Source: Ktedonobacterales bacterium (GTDB taxonomy: Bacteria; Chloroflexota; Ktedonobacteria; Ktedonobacterales; JADMIN01). From it: a stretch of 28,337 nucleotides of DNA. The stretch spans positions 1-28,337 of the forward strand of contig JANWHL010000207.1 in assembly GCA_025450405.1 (NCBI GenBank). The letters are read 5' to 3'. Under the pieces are notes generated by a model. The model searched no databases. It was given only the letters and a program-made list of their open reading frames with translations, and was not told the origin of the DNA. Made by a program: the position numbers and the translations under genes. Each line of letters opens with the position of its first letter. Position 1 is the stretch's first letter. Of the stretch, positions 14,912-23,160 are shown in pieces.

Positions 14912-16027
14912 TCATCCCGCGCGGTCCCCGCTCTCCATGAGCGCGGGTGCGCTGGGCGGCACCGCGGCCGCGGCTCGACGCCGTAACCGCCAATCCAGCG
15001 CGAACAGTCCGAGCAGAACGAGCACGCCGGCCAGCGTGAGGCCGGCCTTGCCCGCATGTCCCGTCAGCCCGGCGAACTCCTGCAGGGGCGCGAAGATCAG
15101 GCCAAAGAACGCCACAACCCCCATGGCGATCGCCAGCCGGTGGCGCGCGGACCAGCCCTCCCGCGCTGACCATGAGCGCACACGCCAGAGCCCGAGCGCC
15201 ACGACTCCTTCCATGATCACGAGCGTGATCGCTGCGATCGGGATGATCTTCGGCACGATGAACGAGACCGCGAAGAACACCAGGGTGGCCGCCAGCACCG
15301 TAAGTCGGACGGTCCAGAGGCGCGGCGCGCGGCGGGGCGATGGGCTCGGCGGAGGTATGCGGACTCGCGAGCCCAACCAGAAGAGCGCAACCATGAGCGC
15401 CACGGCCAACAGATACGGCCCCGCCGGGGGATGCGCGTAGCCGTCGCGCCGGTAGATCACGAAACCGGTGAGCACCGCCAACACGATGGTAACCAGCGCC
15501 AGCACGATCGAGAACCCGATGATGCCCCGACGCCGGAGCCAGGGTTGGTCAGCCAGACACGGGTAGATCAACTCCACCGCCATGATGGGGATGGCGATGC
15601 TGATAATGGAATGATAAGCGGCAAGCTCGGCGACCCAATCCCAATTGGTGCCGAACACCACACCATAGTGTGTCGGATTCGCGGACGGCGCGCGCGGCGT
15701 GAAGTTGAACCACGTCTGCACGGCCAGGCCCTCCTCGAGGATGCTATAGGCGGCGCCCAGGATGAGGAGGTTGGCCCAGCCCAGCCCGCGCCGCCGCGCC
15801 ACTTCGCGCGCCAGTAGCGCGCCAGACCCATAGAGCGCTGGCTGGACGATCAGGTTGAAGGGGTTGAACCAGGCCAGCGGTGGGGTCGATCCGCTGATCA
15901 TCTCCGCCAGAATCGGTGAGGCGAAGTAGAGGGTGAGAATGGCTGGCCAGATGCGTGATCGGGTTGAAGGCGCCACGGAAGGTAGTGGCGCGTCCAGTTC
16001 GGCCGTGGCGGTTGGGGTCGCGGTCAT
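14912..16027 (-). CDS. Polytopic membrane protein, unknown function (371 aa)
   Basis: A 371-residue integral membrane protein with roughly nine helices, for example LILGAAYSILEEGLAV, IISIAIPIMAVELIYP and VVAFFGLIFAPLQEFAGLTG. Segments SGSTPPLAWFNPFNL and LLAREVARRRGLGW look conserved. The EEGLAVQTWFN motif recalls CPBP/Abi proteases, but the second and third motif histidines of that family are not evident, so I do not assign it. ATG 16027 is preferred over GTG 16063: GGGGAG lies 8 nt upstream of it, and it overlaps the stop of the 35-codon ORF as ATGA. The gene is convergent with the aminopeptidase, 27 nt apart. Function unknown. Confidence 0.78.
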   Translation of the reverse strand: MTATPTATAELDAPLPSVAPSTRSRIWPAILTLYFASPILAEMISGSTPPLAWFNPFNLIVQPALYGSGALLAREVARRRGLGWANLLILGAAYSILEEGLAVQTWFNFTPRAPSANPTHYGVVFGTNWDWVAELAAYHSIISIAIPIMAVELIYPCLADQPWLRRRGIIGFSIVLALVTIVLAVLTGFVIYRRDGYAHPPAGPYLLAVALMVALFWLGSRVRIPPPSPSPRRAPRLWTVRLTVLAATLVFFAVSFIVPKIIPIAAITLVIMEGVVALGLWRVRSWSAREGWSARHRLAIAMGVVAFFGLIFAPLQEFAGLTGHAGKAGLTLAGVLVLLGLFALDWRLRRRAAAAVPPSAPALMESGDRAG

Positions 16028-16131
16028 GCCAGACTCCCCGTGGGACGCCGCGTTTCCGGCCACGTCATGATGTCCGAACTTCCGTGTGCTTCACCATCAG
16101 CCCGACCATGCGCCCAGTCGTACATCTCCAT
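16024..16131 (-). CDS. 35-aa upstream ORF coupled to the 371-aa membrane protein
   Basis: ATG 16131 is preceded by GGAGG (16142-16138) with a 6-nt spacer, a better ribosome binding site than the gene it precedes. The peptide is hydrophilic and begins MEMYDWAHGRADGEAH. Its TGA overlaps the ATG of the membrane protein (ATGA, 16027-16024), the classic arrangement for translational coupling. I recognise no family; it may be a real small protein or a leader peptide. Confidence 0.45.
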   Translation of the reverse strand: MEMYDWAHGRADGEAHGSSDIMTWPETRRPTGSLA

Positions 16132-16227
16132 GCCGCGCCTCCAGTTTGATGTCCGCGGACGTGCGTTTTCCGGGATTCCAGTCCGGCCGTGGCGCCCAGC
16201 GGCCCAAGCGACCGCGACCGTGCCCCG

Positions 16228-16236
16228 ACCATAACA
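16228..16236 (-). promoter_or_regulatory. Extended -10 element for the 35-aa ORF/membrane protein unit
   Basis: The minus strand reads TG-T-TATGGT (16236-16228) without a convincing -35; predicted start near 16221. Confidence 0.4.
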
Positions 16237-16336
16237 TGCTCCGGCCGCGCGGCACAGTGGACCGGCGCACCACCTGGCACGCCGCGCCGCATCAGCCGCC
16301 GTGAGCGCCGTCACGGCACCACGTGAGCGCCCGCAC

Positions 16337-16365
16337 TTGTCCGGCGGCGGCGCCTCTGGTACGAT
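16337..16365 (+). promoter_or_regulatory. Sigma70-type promoter of the sensor kinase operon
   Basis: TTGTCC (16337-16342), a 17-nt spacer and TACGAT (16360-16365). Predicted start near 16372, which excludes in-frame starts upstream of that point. Confidence 0.65.
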
Positions 16366-16450
16366 GGCCCCCGGATGGCCAGGCCGCATGCCCTGGATTG
16401 GCATGCGCGGCGGCACGCGTCGTCGCGCCACGGGCCACCGGGACCGCCCC

Positions 16451-17713
16451 ATGACCACTCGCCCCGACGCGATCGAACCGGGCCTGCTCCCCGTGTTCCG
16501 CTATTTCCTGGTCGCCCTCTGGGTGCTGGTCAGCCTCACACTGTGCGGCACGCTGGGCAAGACCGCCGTGGTGCCCGATTACTTCAGTATCATGATCTGG
16601 GCGCACTCCACCGTGCTGCTGCCCTACATGTTCTGGAACCAGCTTCGCATGCTGCTGGGGCGGGCGTATCTCCCACTCGCGCTCGGCGTCGCTGGCGTCG
16701 CGCCAGTGCTGGAGCTGGCGCTGGCGACGGCGCTGCGCATGCGGCATGGCCTGACTGGCAACGCGGCGCTCGTGGATCCCGCCAGCCTGATTCTCTGGTT
16801 GGCCCTGCCGCTCCTGCTGATCAGCGCCCAGTATGGCATGCGCGTGCTCTTCGCCTTCACCGCCGGCACCTCGATCCTCTCGACCATCCTGGCGCTGGCT
16901 CTAGCCGCGTCCGGCGGACCCAGCGCCACCGCGGCGGCACAGCAGGCACTTGGTCGCTTCGTGGTTTTCAGCGTCGTCGGCGTGGTCATCGTCTCGCTGA
17001 GCAAGGCCCAGCGCCGGCAGCGCGCGGAGCAAGAGCGCAAGACCGCCCAGATGGCGCAGTTCGCCATGACCTTGGAACAGCTCGCCGTGAGCCGCGAGCG
17101 CAATCGCATCGCGCGTGACGTCCACGACACGCTGGCCCACACACTCAGCGCGCTCAGTGTCCAGCTCGGGGCGCTCGGCGTCCTCTGGGAGAAAGATCCC
17201 ACGGCAGCCCAGGTGACATTGCGCCAGCTGCACGATATGACCCGAGGGGGACTGGACGAGGCACGGCGCGCCCTTCACGAGCTACGTGCCGGACCCATCG
17301 AAGACCTGGGCCTGGTGCTGGCGCTGCGGCGTCTGGCGGAGCGGGCCGCCGACCGCGCTGGATTTCAACTCGCTTTCGTGGCGCCGCCGTACGTCACTGG
17401 CCCTCGGCCCGAGATCGAGCAGCAGGTCTATCGCGTGGCCGAGGAGGCGTTGAACAACATCGTCCGCCATGCCGGCGCGCGCAAAGTGGATCTCGCGCTC
17501 GCCCAGCACGGTGCGACTCTGCGCCTGACGATCGCCGACGACGGCATGGGTTTCGAGCCGCCGTCTGGCGATCAGCGGCCCGACGGACATTACGGCCTGG
17601 CCGGCATGCGCGAGCGCGCGTTGCTGATTGGCGCCGCGCTGGAGGTCCAAAGTCATCCCCGCGCGGGGACCACCATCCGACTGATCTGCGACCTGGCGAG
17701 GGAGGGCCCATGA
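16451..17713 (+). CDS. Sensor histidine kinase, NarL-type (HisKA_3)
   Basis: A 420-residue two-component kinase. Six N-terminal hydrophobic helices fill residues 15-180 (for example FRYFLVALWVLVSLTLCGTL and FVVFSVVGVVIVSLSKA) with no large extracytoplasmic loop, so the signal is probably sensed in or at the membrane. A short coiled region precedes the dimerisation domain ERNRIARDVHDTLAHTLSAL, with H225 as the phosphorylated residue. The ATPase domain has an N box (AEEALNNIVRHAGA), a G1 box (DDGMGFEP) and HYGLAGMRERA. ATG 16451 is chosen because the promoter rules out the longest extension and the remaining upstream codons lack membrane-protein character. Its ribosome binding site is weak. It overlaps the regulator gene by 4 nt (ATGA). 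Confidence 0.92.
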   Translation: MTTRPDAIEPGLLPVFRYFLVALWVLVSLTLCGTLGKTAVVPDYFSIMIWAHSTVLLPYMFWNQLRMLLGRAYLPLALGVAGVAPVLELALATALRMRHGLTGNAALVDPASLILWLALPLLLISAQYGMRVLFAFTAGTSILSTILALALAASGGPSATAAAQQALGRFVVFSVVGVVIVSLSKAQRRQRAEQERKTAQMAQFAMTLEQLAVSRERNRIARDVHDTLAHTLSALSVQLGALGVLWEKDPTAAQVTLRQLHDMTRGGLDEARRALHELRAGPIEDLGLVLALRRLAERAADRAGFQLAFVAPPYVTGPRPEIEQQVYRVAEEALNNIVRHAGARKVDLALAQHGATLRLTIADDGMGFEPPSGDQRPDGHYGLAGMRERALLIGAALEVQSHPRAGTTIRLICDLAREGP

Positions 17714-18366
17714 TTCGCGTGCTGATCGTCGACGACCAGGTGATCGTCTGTGAGGGGCTGAAAGTAGTCCTGGAAGCCAGCCCCACCATCCGCGTCGTCG
17801 GGATGGCCCACGACGGAGCGAAGGCTGTGGAATCGGTCCAACGTCTCGAGCCAGACCTGGTACTGATGGACCTGAAGATGCCCGGCATGAACGGCGCGCA
17901 AGCCACGGCGGCGATCAGGCGGGTCGCGCCTGCCCTCCCGGTGCTGGTGCTGACCACCTATGACGACGACGAATGGATCCTCGACGCGGTCCGCGCGGGG
18001 GCGGCGGGGTATCTGCTCAAGGATTCGCGCCGCGAGGATCTGGTCGCGGCCATCGAGGGGACGGTCGCTGGCCGGACGCACGTGGACCCCTCCGTCGCTG
18101 GCCGCGTCTTCGCCTTCCTGCGCGAGGGTCCGCCAGCACGTGGCGCGCTGGCGGCGACCTTCAGCGAGCGGGAGCGCGAGGTGTTGCGGCTGCTGGCCAG
18201 CGGGCTCACCAATGCCGCGATTGCCGACCGCCTCGCCCTGGCGGAGGGCACGGTGCGCAACCACGTGACGGCCATCCTGGCCAAGCTGGGCGTCGCCGAC
18301 CGCGCCCAGGCGACCGCCATCGCCTGGCGCGATGGGTTGGTTGGGCCGAGCCGCGCGGAGGAATGA
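17710..18366 (+). CDS. Response regulator, NarL/FixJ family (REC-LuxR HTH)
   Basis: A 218-residue partner of the preceding kinase. The receiver domain has the acidic pair in LIVDDQ (residues 8-9), phospho-acceptor D54 in LVLMDLKMPG, the switch Thr in VLVLTTYDDD and K104 in YLLKDSRRE. A LuxR-type helix-turn-helix fills residues about 150-210, with the hallmark FSEREREVLRLLASGLTNAA and EGTVRNHVTAILAKLG. It should bind DNA as a dimer on phosphorylation. The ATG overlaps the kinase stop (ATGA), indicating translational coupling. The target is unknown; the divergent membrane protein operon and the kinase promoter itself are natural candidates. It is convergent with the LLM oxidoreductase, with a 13-nt gap. 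Confidence 0.94.
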   Translation: MIRVLIVDDQVIVCEGLKVVLEASPTIRVVGMAHDGAKAVESVQRLEPDLVLMDLKMPGMNGAQATAAIRRVAPALPVLVLTTYDDDEWILDAVRAGAAGYLLKDSRREDLVAAIEGTVAGRTHVDPSVAGRVFAFLREGPPARGALAATFSEREREVLRLLASGLTNAAIADRLALAEGTVRNHVTAILAKLGVADRAQATAIAWRDGLVGPSRAEE

Positions 18367-18379
18367 TGGACGAATGAAG

Positions 18380-19459
18380 TCAGCGCAGGCCCGCCGCCCG
18401 CGCCAGCGCCTCCAGCGCTGGCGCGGCCTCGTCCGGCGTGCCGGGCGGCATGGTGAGCAACGGTTCATCCACGCCCAACCGGCGCCACTCGCGCAGGCGG
18501 GCGACCACCTCCGCGGGCGTGCCCACGATCGCCGTTTCGTCCAGCATCCGATCGCTCACACCCGCCGCTGCCGCCGCTGGCCCCTGCTCCCACCCGCGCT
18601 GGATGGCCGCCACTTCCTCGGCGAACCCATGCTCGGCGAGCATGTCGGCGTAAAACGTCCCCATCTTCCCGACGTAGAACGCGACCGGTCCGGCGGAGAG
18701 CCGGCGCGCTGGCGCCCGCTCCGCGCCGTCGCCGATGACCGCGCTGGTGATGTAGGGCGCGATCCGGGCCGCGCCGCCCGGCCGTCCGGCCGCCACCGAT
18801 CCGGCGTCCAGCGCGGCGCGGAGCTGGGGATAGTCGCGCGCCGGCCAGTAGATCGGCAGGATGCCATCCGCCAGCTCGCCAGCCAGCGCGATGTTCTTGG
18901 GCCCCAGCGCGGCGAGGTAGATGGGGATGTGGTCGCGCACCGGCCGGAAGCGCAGCTTGAAGCCTCGGTCCACGGTCACCAGCTCGCCGTGGTGGTACAG
19001 CGGCTCGCGTCGCAGAATAGTATTGATGATGTCAATGTACTCGCGCGTGCGTTGGAGCGGCTTGGCGAAGGGCATGCCGTGCCAACCCTCCACCACCTGT
19101 GGGCCGGAGCTGCCCAGCCCAAGCAGCATGCGGCCGCCGGAGCGCTCGTCCAGTGTGGCGGCGGTGGCGGCGATCAGCGCGGCCGAGCGCGAGAAGACAC
19201 TGGCGACGCCCGCGCCCACCTTGATGCGTGTCGTCGCGCGCGCCAGGTCGCCCAGCGAGGTGAAGAGCTCGTAGCCCCAGCTTTCGCCCATCCAGACGGC
19301 GTCAAAGCCGAGCTGGTCGGCCAGCCGCACCTTGGCCATTACGTGATCCCAGTCCGATGGGAAGCTGGGATTGTCGGCCACCAGCCCGATGGCCAGCGGC
19401 CGCTCGTCGTCCGACAAGTTGGCCGCCGCGCAGGCGCCCTGGCCCTCGTCTTCGCTCAT
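18380..19459 (-). CDS. LLM-class (luciferase-like) flavin/F420-dependent oxidoreductase
   Basis: A 359-residue TIM-barrel oxidoreductase. Family marks are the early strand AIGLVADNPSFPSDWDHV, AVWMGESWGYELFTSL, IKVGAGVASVFSRSAALIAA and MLLGLGSSGPQVVEGWHG near residues 110-130, followed by YLAALGPKNIALAGELADG. This pattern is typical of the F420-dependent group (related to mer and FGD proteins), which is common in Chloroflexota and Actinobacteria; FMN use cannot be excluded. AGGAGAAG lies just upstream of ATG 19459. The first 20 residues (acidic, low complexity) precede the barrel. The substrate is unknown and no F420 biosynthesis gene is in the window. Confidence 0.9.
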   Translation of the reverse strand: MSEDEGQGACAAANLSDDERPLAIGLVADNPSFPSDWDHVMAKVRLADQLGFDAVWMGESWGYELFTSLGDLARATTRIKVGAGVASVFSRSAALIAATAATLDERSGGRMLLGLGSSGPQVVEGWHGMPFAKPLQRTREYIDIINTILRREPLYHHGELVTVDRGFKLRFRPVRDHIPIYLAALGPKNIALAGELADGILPIYWPARDYPQLRAALDAGSVAAGRPGGAARIAPYITSAVIGDGAERAPARRLSAGPVAFYVGKMGTFYADMLAEHGFAEEVAAIQRGWEQGPAAAAAGVSDRMLDETAIVGTPAEVVARLREWRRLGVDEPLLTMPPGTPDEAAPALEALARAAGLR

Positions 19460-19510
19460 GGCACTTCTCCTGCAAAAAAGTAGGCGCCCAAAGCATGTGC
19501 TCGCGCTCGC

Positions 19511-19540
19511 AGCGTATCAGCCGGCCCCGGACAGCGTCAA
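19511..19540 (-). promoter_or_regulatory. Sigma70-type promoter of the LLM oxidoreductase
   Basis: On the minus strand TTGACG (19540-19535), an 18-nt spacer and TACGCT (19516-19511). Predicted start near 19505, leaving a leader of about 46 nt. Confidence 0.65.
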
Positions 19541-19602
19541 GGACCGCCGCCAGGTGTGGTGGCGCGCGTGAGTCCCCCCCCGGCGGCCAACAGGGAGGCA
19601 CC

Positions 19603-19995
19603 GTGACTGAGACGCATCGGGCGCTTTCCCGTGCCGACGTCCTCCTGGTGGAGGACGATCCGGACCTTCGCGAAGCCATGGCCTGGCTCTTCGAGGATGA
19701 AGGCATTCCGCTGCGCCTGGCCAATGGCGGCGAGCAGGCGCTGGCGCAGGTGGCCGCGGCCATGCCCGCCCTGGTGCTGCTCGATCTGACGATGCCCGGT
19801 TTGCAGCCCGCCGACCTGGTGCGCCGACTCCGTGGCGATCCGCGCACCGCGCGCATCCCCATCGTCGTACTCTCCGCCGCGCGCGATGTCGCCGTCCGCG
19901 CGCGCGCACTGGGGGCCGATGGTGCGGTCGCGAAACCCTATGACGTGGACGACCTCGTCCGGGTCGTGCGCAAATATCTCCCCGCGGGCCTATAG
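19603..19995 (+). CDS. Stand-alone receiver-domain response regulator (CheY-like)
   Basis: A 130-residue protein made only of a receiver domain: acidic pair in VLLVEDDPDLREAM, phospho-acceptor D61 in LVLLDLTMPG, the switch Ser in IVVLSAARDV and K111 in GAVAKPYDVDDL. There is no output domain, so it acts through protein-protein contact or as a phosphate sink in a relay. GTG 19603 is the start: GGGAGG (19593-19598) is 4 nt upstream and earlier in-frame codons show no domain. It precedes the kdpD-like gene by 138 nt on the same strand and is divergent from the LLM gene. Whether the KdpD-like kinase phosphorylates it is an open question. Confidence 0.88.
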   Translation: MTETHRALSRADVLLVEDDPDLREAMAWLFEDEGIPLRLANGGEQALAQVAAAMPALVLLDLTMPGLQPADLVRRLRGDPRTARIPIVVLSAARDVAVRARALGADGAVAKPYDVDDLVRVVRKYLPAGL

Positions 19996-20133
19996 TCACA
20001 AGGCGGGGAGAGTGGCCGAGCCAGCGGCCAGATATCGTCAAAGGCATTTCTCGCGCGTCACTCCCATGCGGTAACGCCACCCCCGGTGCGCGTCTATCCG
20101 GCTTGGCGCGGTACTCAGGAGCCAACAAGCGCC

Positions 20134-22131
20134 ATGAACGATCGGCAACCGCGGCGTGAGTCCACCCGTCCATGCTCCCATCTGACCGAGGTCCAATGGG
20201 GCGCTCCGGCGTTGGCGCGGTCGGTCCTTCACGCGAAGGGGACAATCCGAGCCTTCGCCAGCCGTGTGTGGCCGCGCCTCTCGCGGTTCCTGGATGACGC
20301 CACACCACCGAGTCGATCACCCCTGGTTGGCTATGCCACCGCCGCCGGTGGGGTGATCCTCGCGACGTTCATCATCGGATTGATTCTCCGGGCGCCCGCA
20401 CCGCGCATAGGCAATGTGTCCATGCTCTACCTGCTGCCCGTTCTCTTTCTGGGGGCGCTTTATGGCAGTGGCCCGGCCGTGTTCGCGTCGGTGCTTTCCT
20501 TTCTCGCGTTCGACTTCTTCTTTGTCCCACCGCTCCATCGCCTGGATGTCAGCAGCCCAAGTGAATGGTTGTCGCTTGGCTTGCTGCTTGCGACGGCGCT
20601 GGTGACCGGACAACTCACCGGCGCTCTGCGCTCACGGGCCCACGAGGCACGGCTCCGGCAGCATCAGACGCAGACGCTGTACGAGTTGGCGCGGACGATC
20701 GCCTCGGTCACCGACCTGGATGCGCTCCTGCCCGCCATCGCCGAGCGTGTCGTGACCATGTTCGCGCCGAGCGGGATGGTCGCATGCTCCATTCTGCTTC
20801 CGGACGGCGAGGGCCACCTCGCGGAGAGGGCTCTGGTCCCGGATGGAGGAACCGCCGCCAGGGCGCTCAGCATCCGAGGGCGTGGGCGGCAGTACCTGGC
20901 GCGGGACGCCTTCGTCCGTGGAGAGACGTTGGGTGTTGGCCCGGCCGCCGCCGCATCCACCCACTTCACCGCTTCTCAGGCGGATGTATCACCGAGCGCC
21001 GTGTGCTATGTGCCGCTGCGGGGCAGCGCCACTGTTGTAGGGGTACTGGGGGTCGCGGGCGCGTCCGAAGTGCGCGATCTCGTCATCGCTAACCCAGCGG
21101 ACGGGATTGGAGAGCGGCCGGCGCATCTGATAGGGATCGCCGGTCCGAGCGCGCAGGCCGTCTCGCTTCGGCGCCTGTTCGAGGCGGTCTGCGGACAGAT
21201 CGCCCTGGCGGTCGAGCGCGACTCGCTGCGGCGTACCGCCGTCCACGCGGAGGCGCTGCGCGAGAGCGACCGTCTCAAGGATGCCCTGCTCGGCTCGGTC
21301 ACCCACGACCTGCGCACCCCGCTGGCGGCAATCAAGGCGATCACCAGTGGTCTCGCGCAGCGCGACATCGCCTGGACCGAGGTGGAGTGGCGCGATCAGG
21401 TGGCCAATATTGACCACAGCGTGGACCGGCTCAGCAGGTTGGTGAGCAATCTGCTCGATCTTTCGCGGCTCGAAGCCGGCGTGGCCGCCCCACGACCGGA
21501 TTGGCATTTGCTCGGCGAAGTCATCGCGACGGTCCTCGATCGCCTCGAACTCGCCGGGCAACTCAGCGGCCGGCTCGTGCGACTCGATCTACCGCCCGAT
21601 CTCCCACTGATACCAATGGATCACGAGCAGATTGAGCAGGTTCTGACCAACGTGATTGAGAATGCCCTGAAATATTCGCCCAGTGCCGCATCGGTGTCCA
21701 TGTCCGCTCGCGTGCTCACACCCGAGCCCAGGCGGGAGCCCGCGGTGGAGGTCCGCGTGACCGACGCGGGCATTGGCATTCCCGCCGAGGAGCTCGAGGC
21801 CATCTTTGGCAAGTTCTATCGCGTGCGCCAGGCGACTATTCCCTGGGATCCGGCCCGGCCGCCCACGGGCACCGGCCTGGGATTGGCCATCTGCCGGGCG
21901 ATCGTCGATGCGCACGGAGGCCGGATCTGGGCTGAAAGTCTGCCGGGGCAGGGAACGACCATCGCGTTCACGCTTCCCATCCCGACCGCCGGTCCACACG
22001 GCGGCTTGCCAGAGCTCGCTGACCCGACGTTAGAGGGCGGCCAGAATCCTGACGCGATCTCGGCCACCGACCGGGCACCTGCCAACGGGGCTCGCGCACG
22101 CGAGGGAAAGGAGGCCGACCTTGGATCGTGA
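20134..22131 (+). CDS. kdpD: KdpD-like sensor histidine kinase lacking the KdpD/USP input domains
   Basis: A 665-residue membrane kinase. After about 60 residues comes a DUF4118 four-helix module (residues about 65-165), with the diagnostic AFDFFFVPPLHRLDV segment. A coiled linker and a GAF-like domain (about 185-370) follow. HisKA carries LLGSVTHDLRTPLAAIKAI (H391), and HATPase carries NVIENALKYSP, DAGIGIP and TGTGLGLAICRAIVDAHGG. E. coli-type KdpD (about 890 residues) has N-terminal KdpD and USP domains before DUF4118; both are absent here. ATG 20134 fits best (AGGAG 12 nt upstream, somewhat far); GTG 20086 is an in-frame alternative. The gene overlaps kdpE by 11 nt. The KimA-type transporter downstream supports a K+/osmotic role. 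Confidence 0.9.
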   Translation: MNDRQPRRESTRPCSHLTEVQWGAPALARSVLHAKGTIRAFASRVWPRLSRFLDDATPPSRSPLVGYATAAGGVILATFIIGLILRAPAPRIGNVSMLYLLPVLFLGALYGSGPAVFASVLSFLAFDFFFVPPLHRLDVSSPSEWLSLGLLLATALVTGQLTGALRSRAHEARLRQHQTQTLYELARTIASVTDLDALLPAIAERVVTMFAPSGMVACSILLPDGEGHLAERALVPDGGTAARALSIRGRGRQYLARDAFVRGETLGVGPAAAASTHFTASQADVSPSAVCYVPLRGSATVVGVLGVAGASEVRDLVIANPADGIGERPAHLIGIAGPSAQAVSLRRLFEAVCGQIALAVERDSLRRTAVHAEALRESDRLKDALLGSVTHDLRTPLAAIKAITSGLAQRDIAWTEVEWRDQVANIDHSVDRLSRLVSNLLDLSRLEAGVAAPRPDWHLLGEVIATVLDRLELAGQLSGRLVRLDLPPDLPLIPMDHEQIEQVLTNVIENALKYSPSAASVSMSARVLTPEPRREPAVEVRVTDAGIGIPAEELEAIFGKFYRVRQATIPWDPARPPTGTGLGLAICRAIVDAHGGRIWAESLPGQGTTIAFTLPIPTAGPHGGLPELADPTLEGGQNPDAISATDRAPANGARAREGKEADLGS

Positions 22132-22876
22132 TCCGTCCGCCAGCGACGCGGGGATTCCACCAGCACATGGGACCGCGAGCACCGGAGCGCGCGTGCTGGT
22201 CGTGGACGACGAGCCGGAGATCAGACGCGCGGTTCGTGGAGGTCTCACCGCCGCGCACTATGCCGTGGAGGCGACGGGAACTGGCACCGAAGGACTGGAT
22301 CTGGTGGCACGCTGGCACCCTGACGTGGTCATCCTGGATCTGTCGCTGCCCGATCTCGATGGGTTGGATGTGCTCCGCCAGCTGCGCACCTGGTCGGCCG
22401 TGCCAGTCATCGTTCTATCCGTGCGCTTTGGAGACCAGGACAAGATCGCGGCCCTTGACCAGGGAGCCGATGACTACTTGACCAAACCTTTCAGTACCGG
22501 CGAATTGCTGGCCCGCGTGCGTGTGGCACTCCGGCATGCCGCGCGCGTGTCGGGCGGCGAAGCGCGTGGCGCGCGGTTCGAGGTCGGCGGCCTGGTCCTC
22601 GACTTCGACCGGCGTCTGGTGACCTCCGACGGAGTGGAGGTCCACCTCACCCCGACCGAGTATGCGGTCCTGCAGTATCTGGCAATGCATGCCGGCAAGG
22701 TCATCACTCATCGCACGTTGTTGCGCGCGGTCTGGGGCCCTCAGTACGAGAGCGAAGCGCACTACCTGCGCGTGTTCATTGGCCAACTGCGCCGCAAGAT
22801 CGAGCCCGATCCAGGTCGGCCGCATTACTTGCTCACCGAGCCGGGCGTCGGCTATCGGCTGCGCATGCCCGTTTGA
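22121..22876 (+). CDS. kdpE: KdpE-type response regulator (OmpR/PhoB family)
   Basis: 251 residues: a receiver domain with VLVVDDEPEIRRAV, phospho-acceptor D73 in VVILDLSLPDLDG and the Lys in DYLTKPFSTGEL, then a winged-helix DNA-binding domain. The latter carries the KdpE hallmarks LTPTEYAVLQYLAMHAGKVI, LLRAVWGPQY and HYLRVFIGQLRRKIEPDP, ending in LLTEPGVGYRLRM. The start is TTG 22121: AAGGAGG (22108-22114) is 6 nt upstream and no closer ATG/GTG has a site. It overlaps the kinase gene by 11 nt. Family knowledge: KdpE activates K+ uptake genes under K+ limitation. No kdpFABC is present here; the next gene encodes a KimA-type permease, and direct repeats lie in the gap between them. Confidence 0.94.
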   Translation: MDRDPSASDAGIPPAHGTASTGARVLVVDDEPEIRRAVRGGLTAAHYAVEATGTGTEGLDLVARWHPDVVILDLSLPDLDGLDVLRQLRTWSAVPVIVLSVRFGDQDKIAALDQGADDYLTKPFSTGELLARVRVALRHAARVSGGEARGARFEVGGLVLDFDRRLVTSDGVEVHLTPTEYAVLQYLAMHAGKVITHRTLLRAVWGPQYESEAHYLRVFIGQLRRKIEPDPGRPHYLLTEPGVGYRLRMPV

Positions 22877-22885
22877 GGCTGCCAA

Positions 22886-22928
22886 TCTTTACGCGATCCT
22901 GATCCGCCTCGGGTCCCGTCTTTACGCG
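22886..22928 (+). promoter_or_regulatory. Paired 10-bp direct repeats, candidate KdpE site before the K+ permease gene
   Basis: TCTTTACGCG occurs at 22886-22895 and again, identical, at 22919-22928. The 33-bp distance is about three helical turns. OmpR-family regulators commonly bind direct repeats on one face of the helix. A weak -10 (TATGCT, 22948-22953) lies 19 nt after the second copy. Binding by KdpE is inferred. Confidence 0.45.
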
Positions 22929-23160
22929 CCGCTTATGTCCCCGGCCCTATGCTGTGAACGTTGCCGCCCGGGTGGCCGTGGGGCCGTCGCGAATCGCCGC
23001 CCCTAGCTCCGGCGCGCGGGCCATCCGGTCCCGTCGGTGGCCGCGGAATCGCCATGACTGACGGCCCCCACCCTAACGTGCTCCCCTTGGTGGGCGCGCT
23101 GTGTGGTCGGCAAAGCGAGGTCAATGCGCGACATCGACAGGACCTGAAGGACGGCACGGA

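Larger units (their letters stand above)
16132..16450. other. Divergent regulatory region before the sensor kinase
   Basis: These 319 nt hold the minus-strand extended -10 (16228-16236) and the plus-strand sensor kinase promoter (16337-16365). I see no further gene. Confidence 0.55.

Noticed and set aside
16301..16450. Longer N-terminus for the NarL-type sensor kinase
   Set aside because: The earliest starts precede or overlap the predicted -10 at 16360-16365, and the extension is Arg/Gly-rich.
19472..19477. A6/T6 tract as an intrinsic terminator
   Set aside because: It lies in the 5' leader of the LLM gene and no strong stem precedes it.
20004..20020. tRNA-Ser-like start (GGGGAGAGTGGCCGAG)
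   Set aside because: No anticodon arm, T arm or matching acceptor 3' strand follows.
22877..23160. c-di-AMP (ydaO-type) riboswitch before the KimA-like gene
   Set aside because: I could not find the conserved motifs of that RNA here; a covariance-model search (Rfam RF00379) would settle it.
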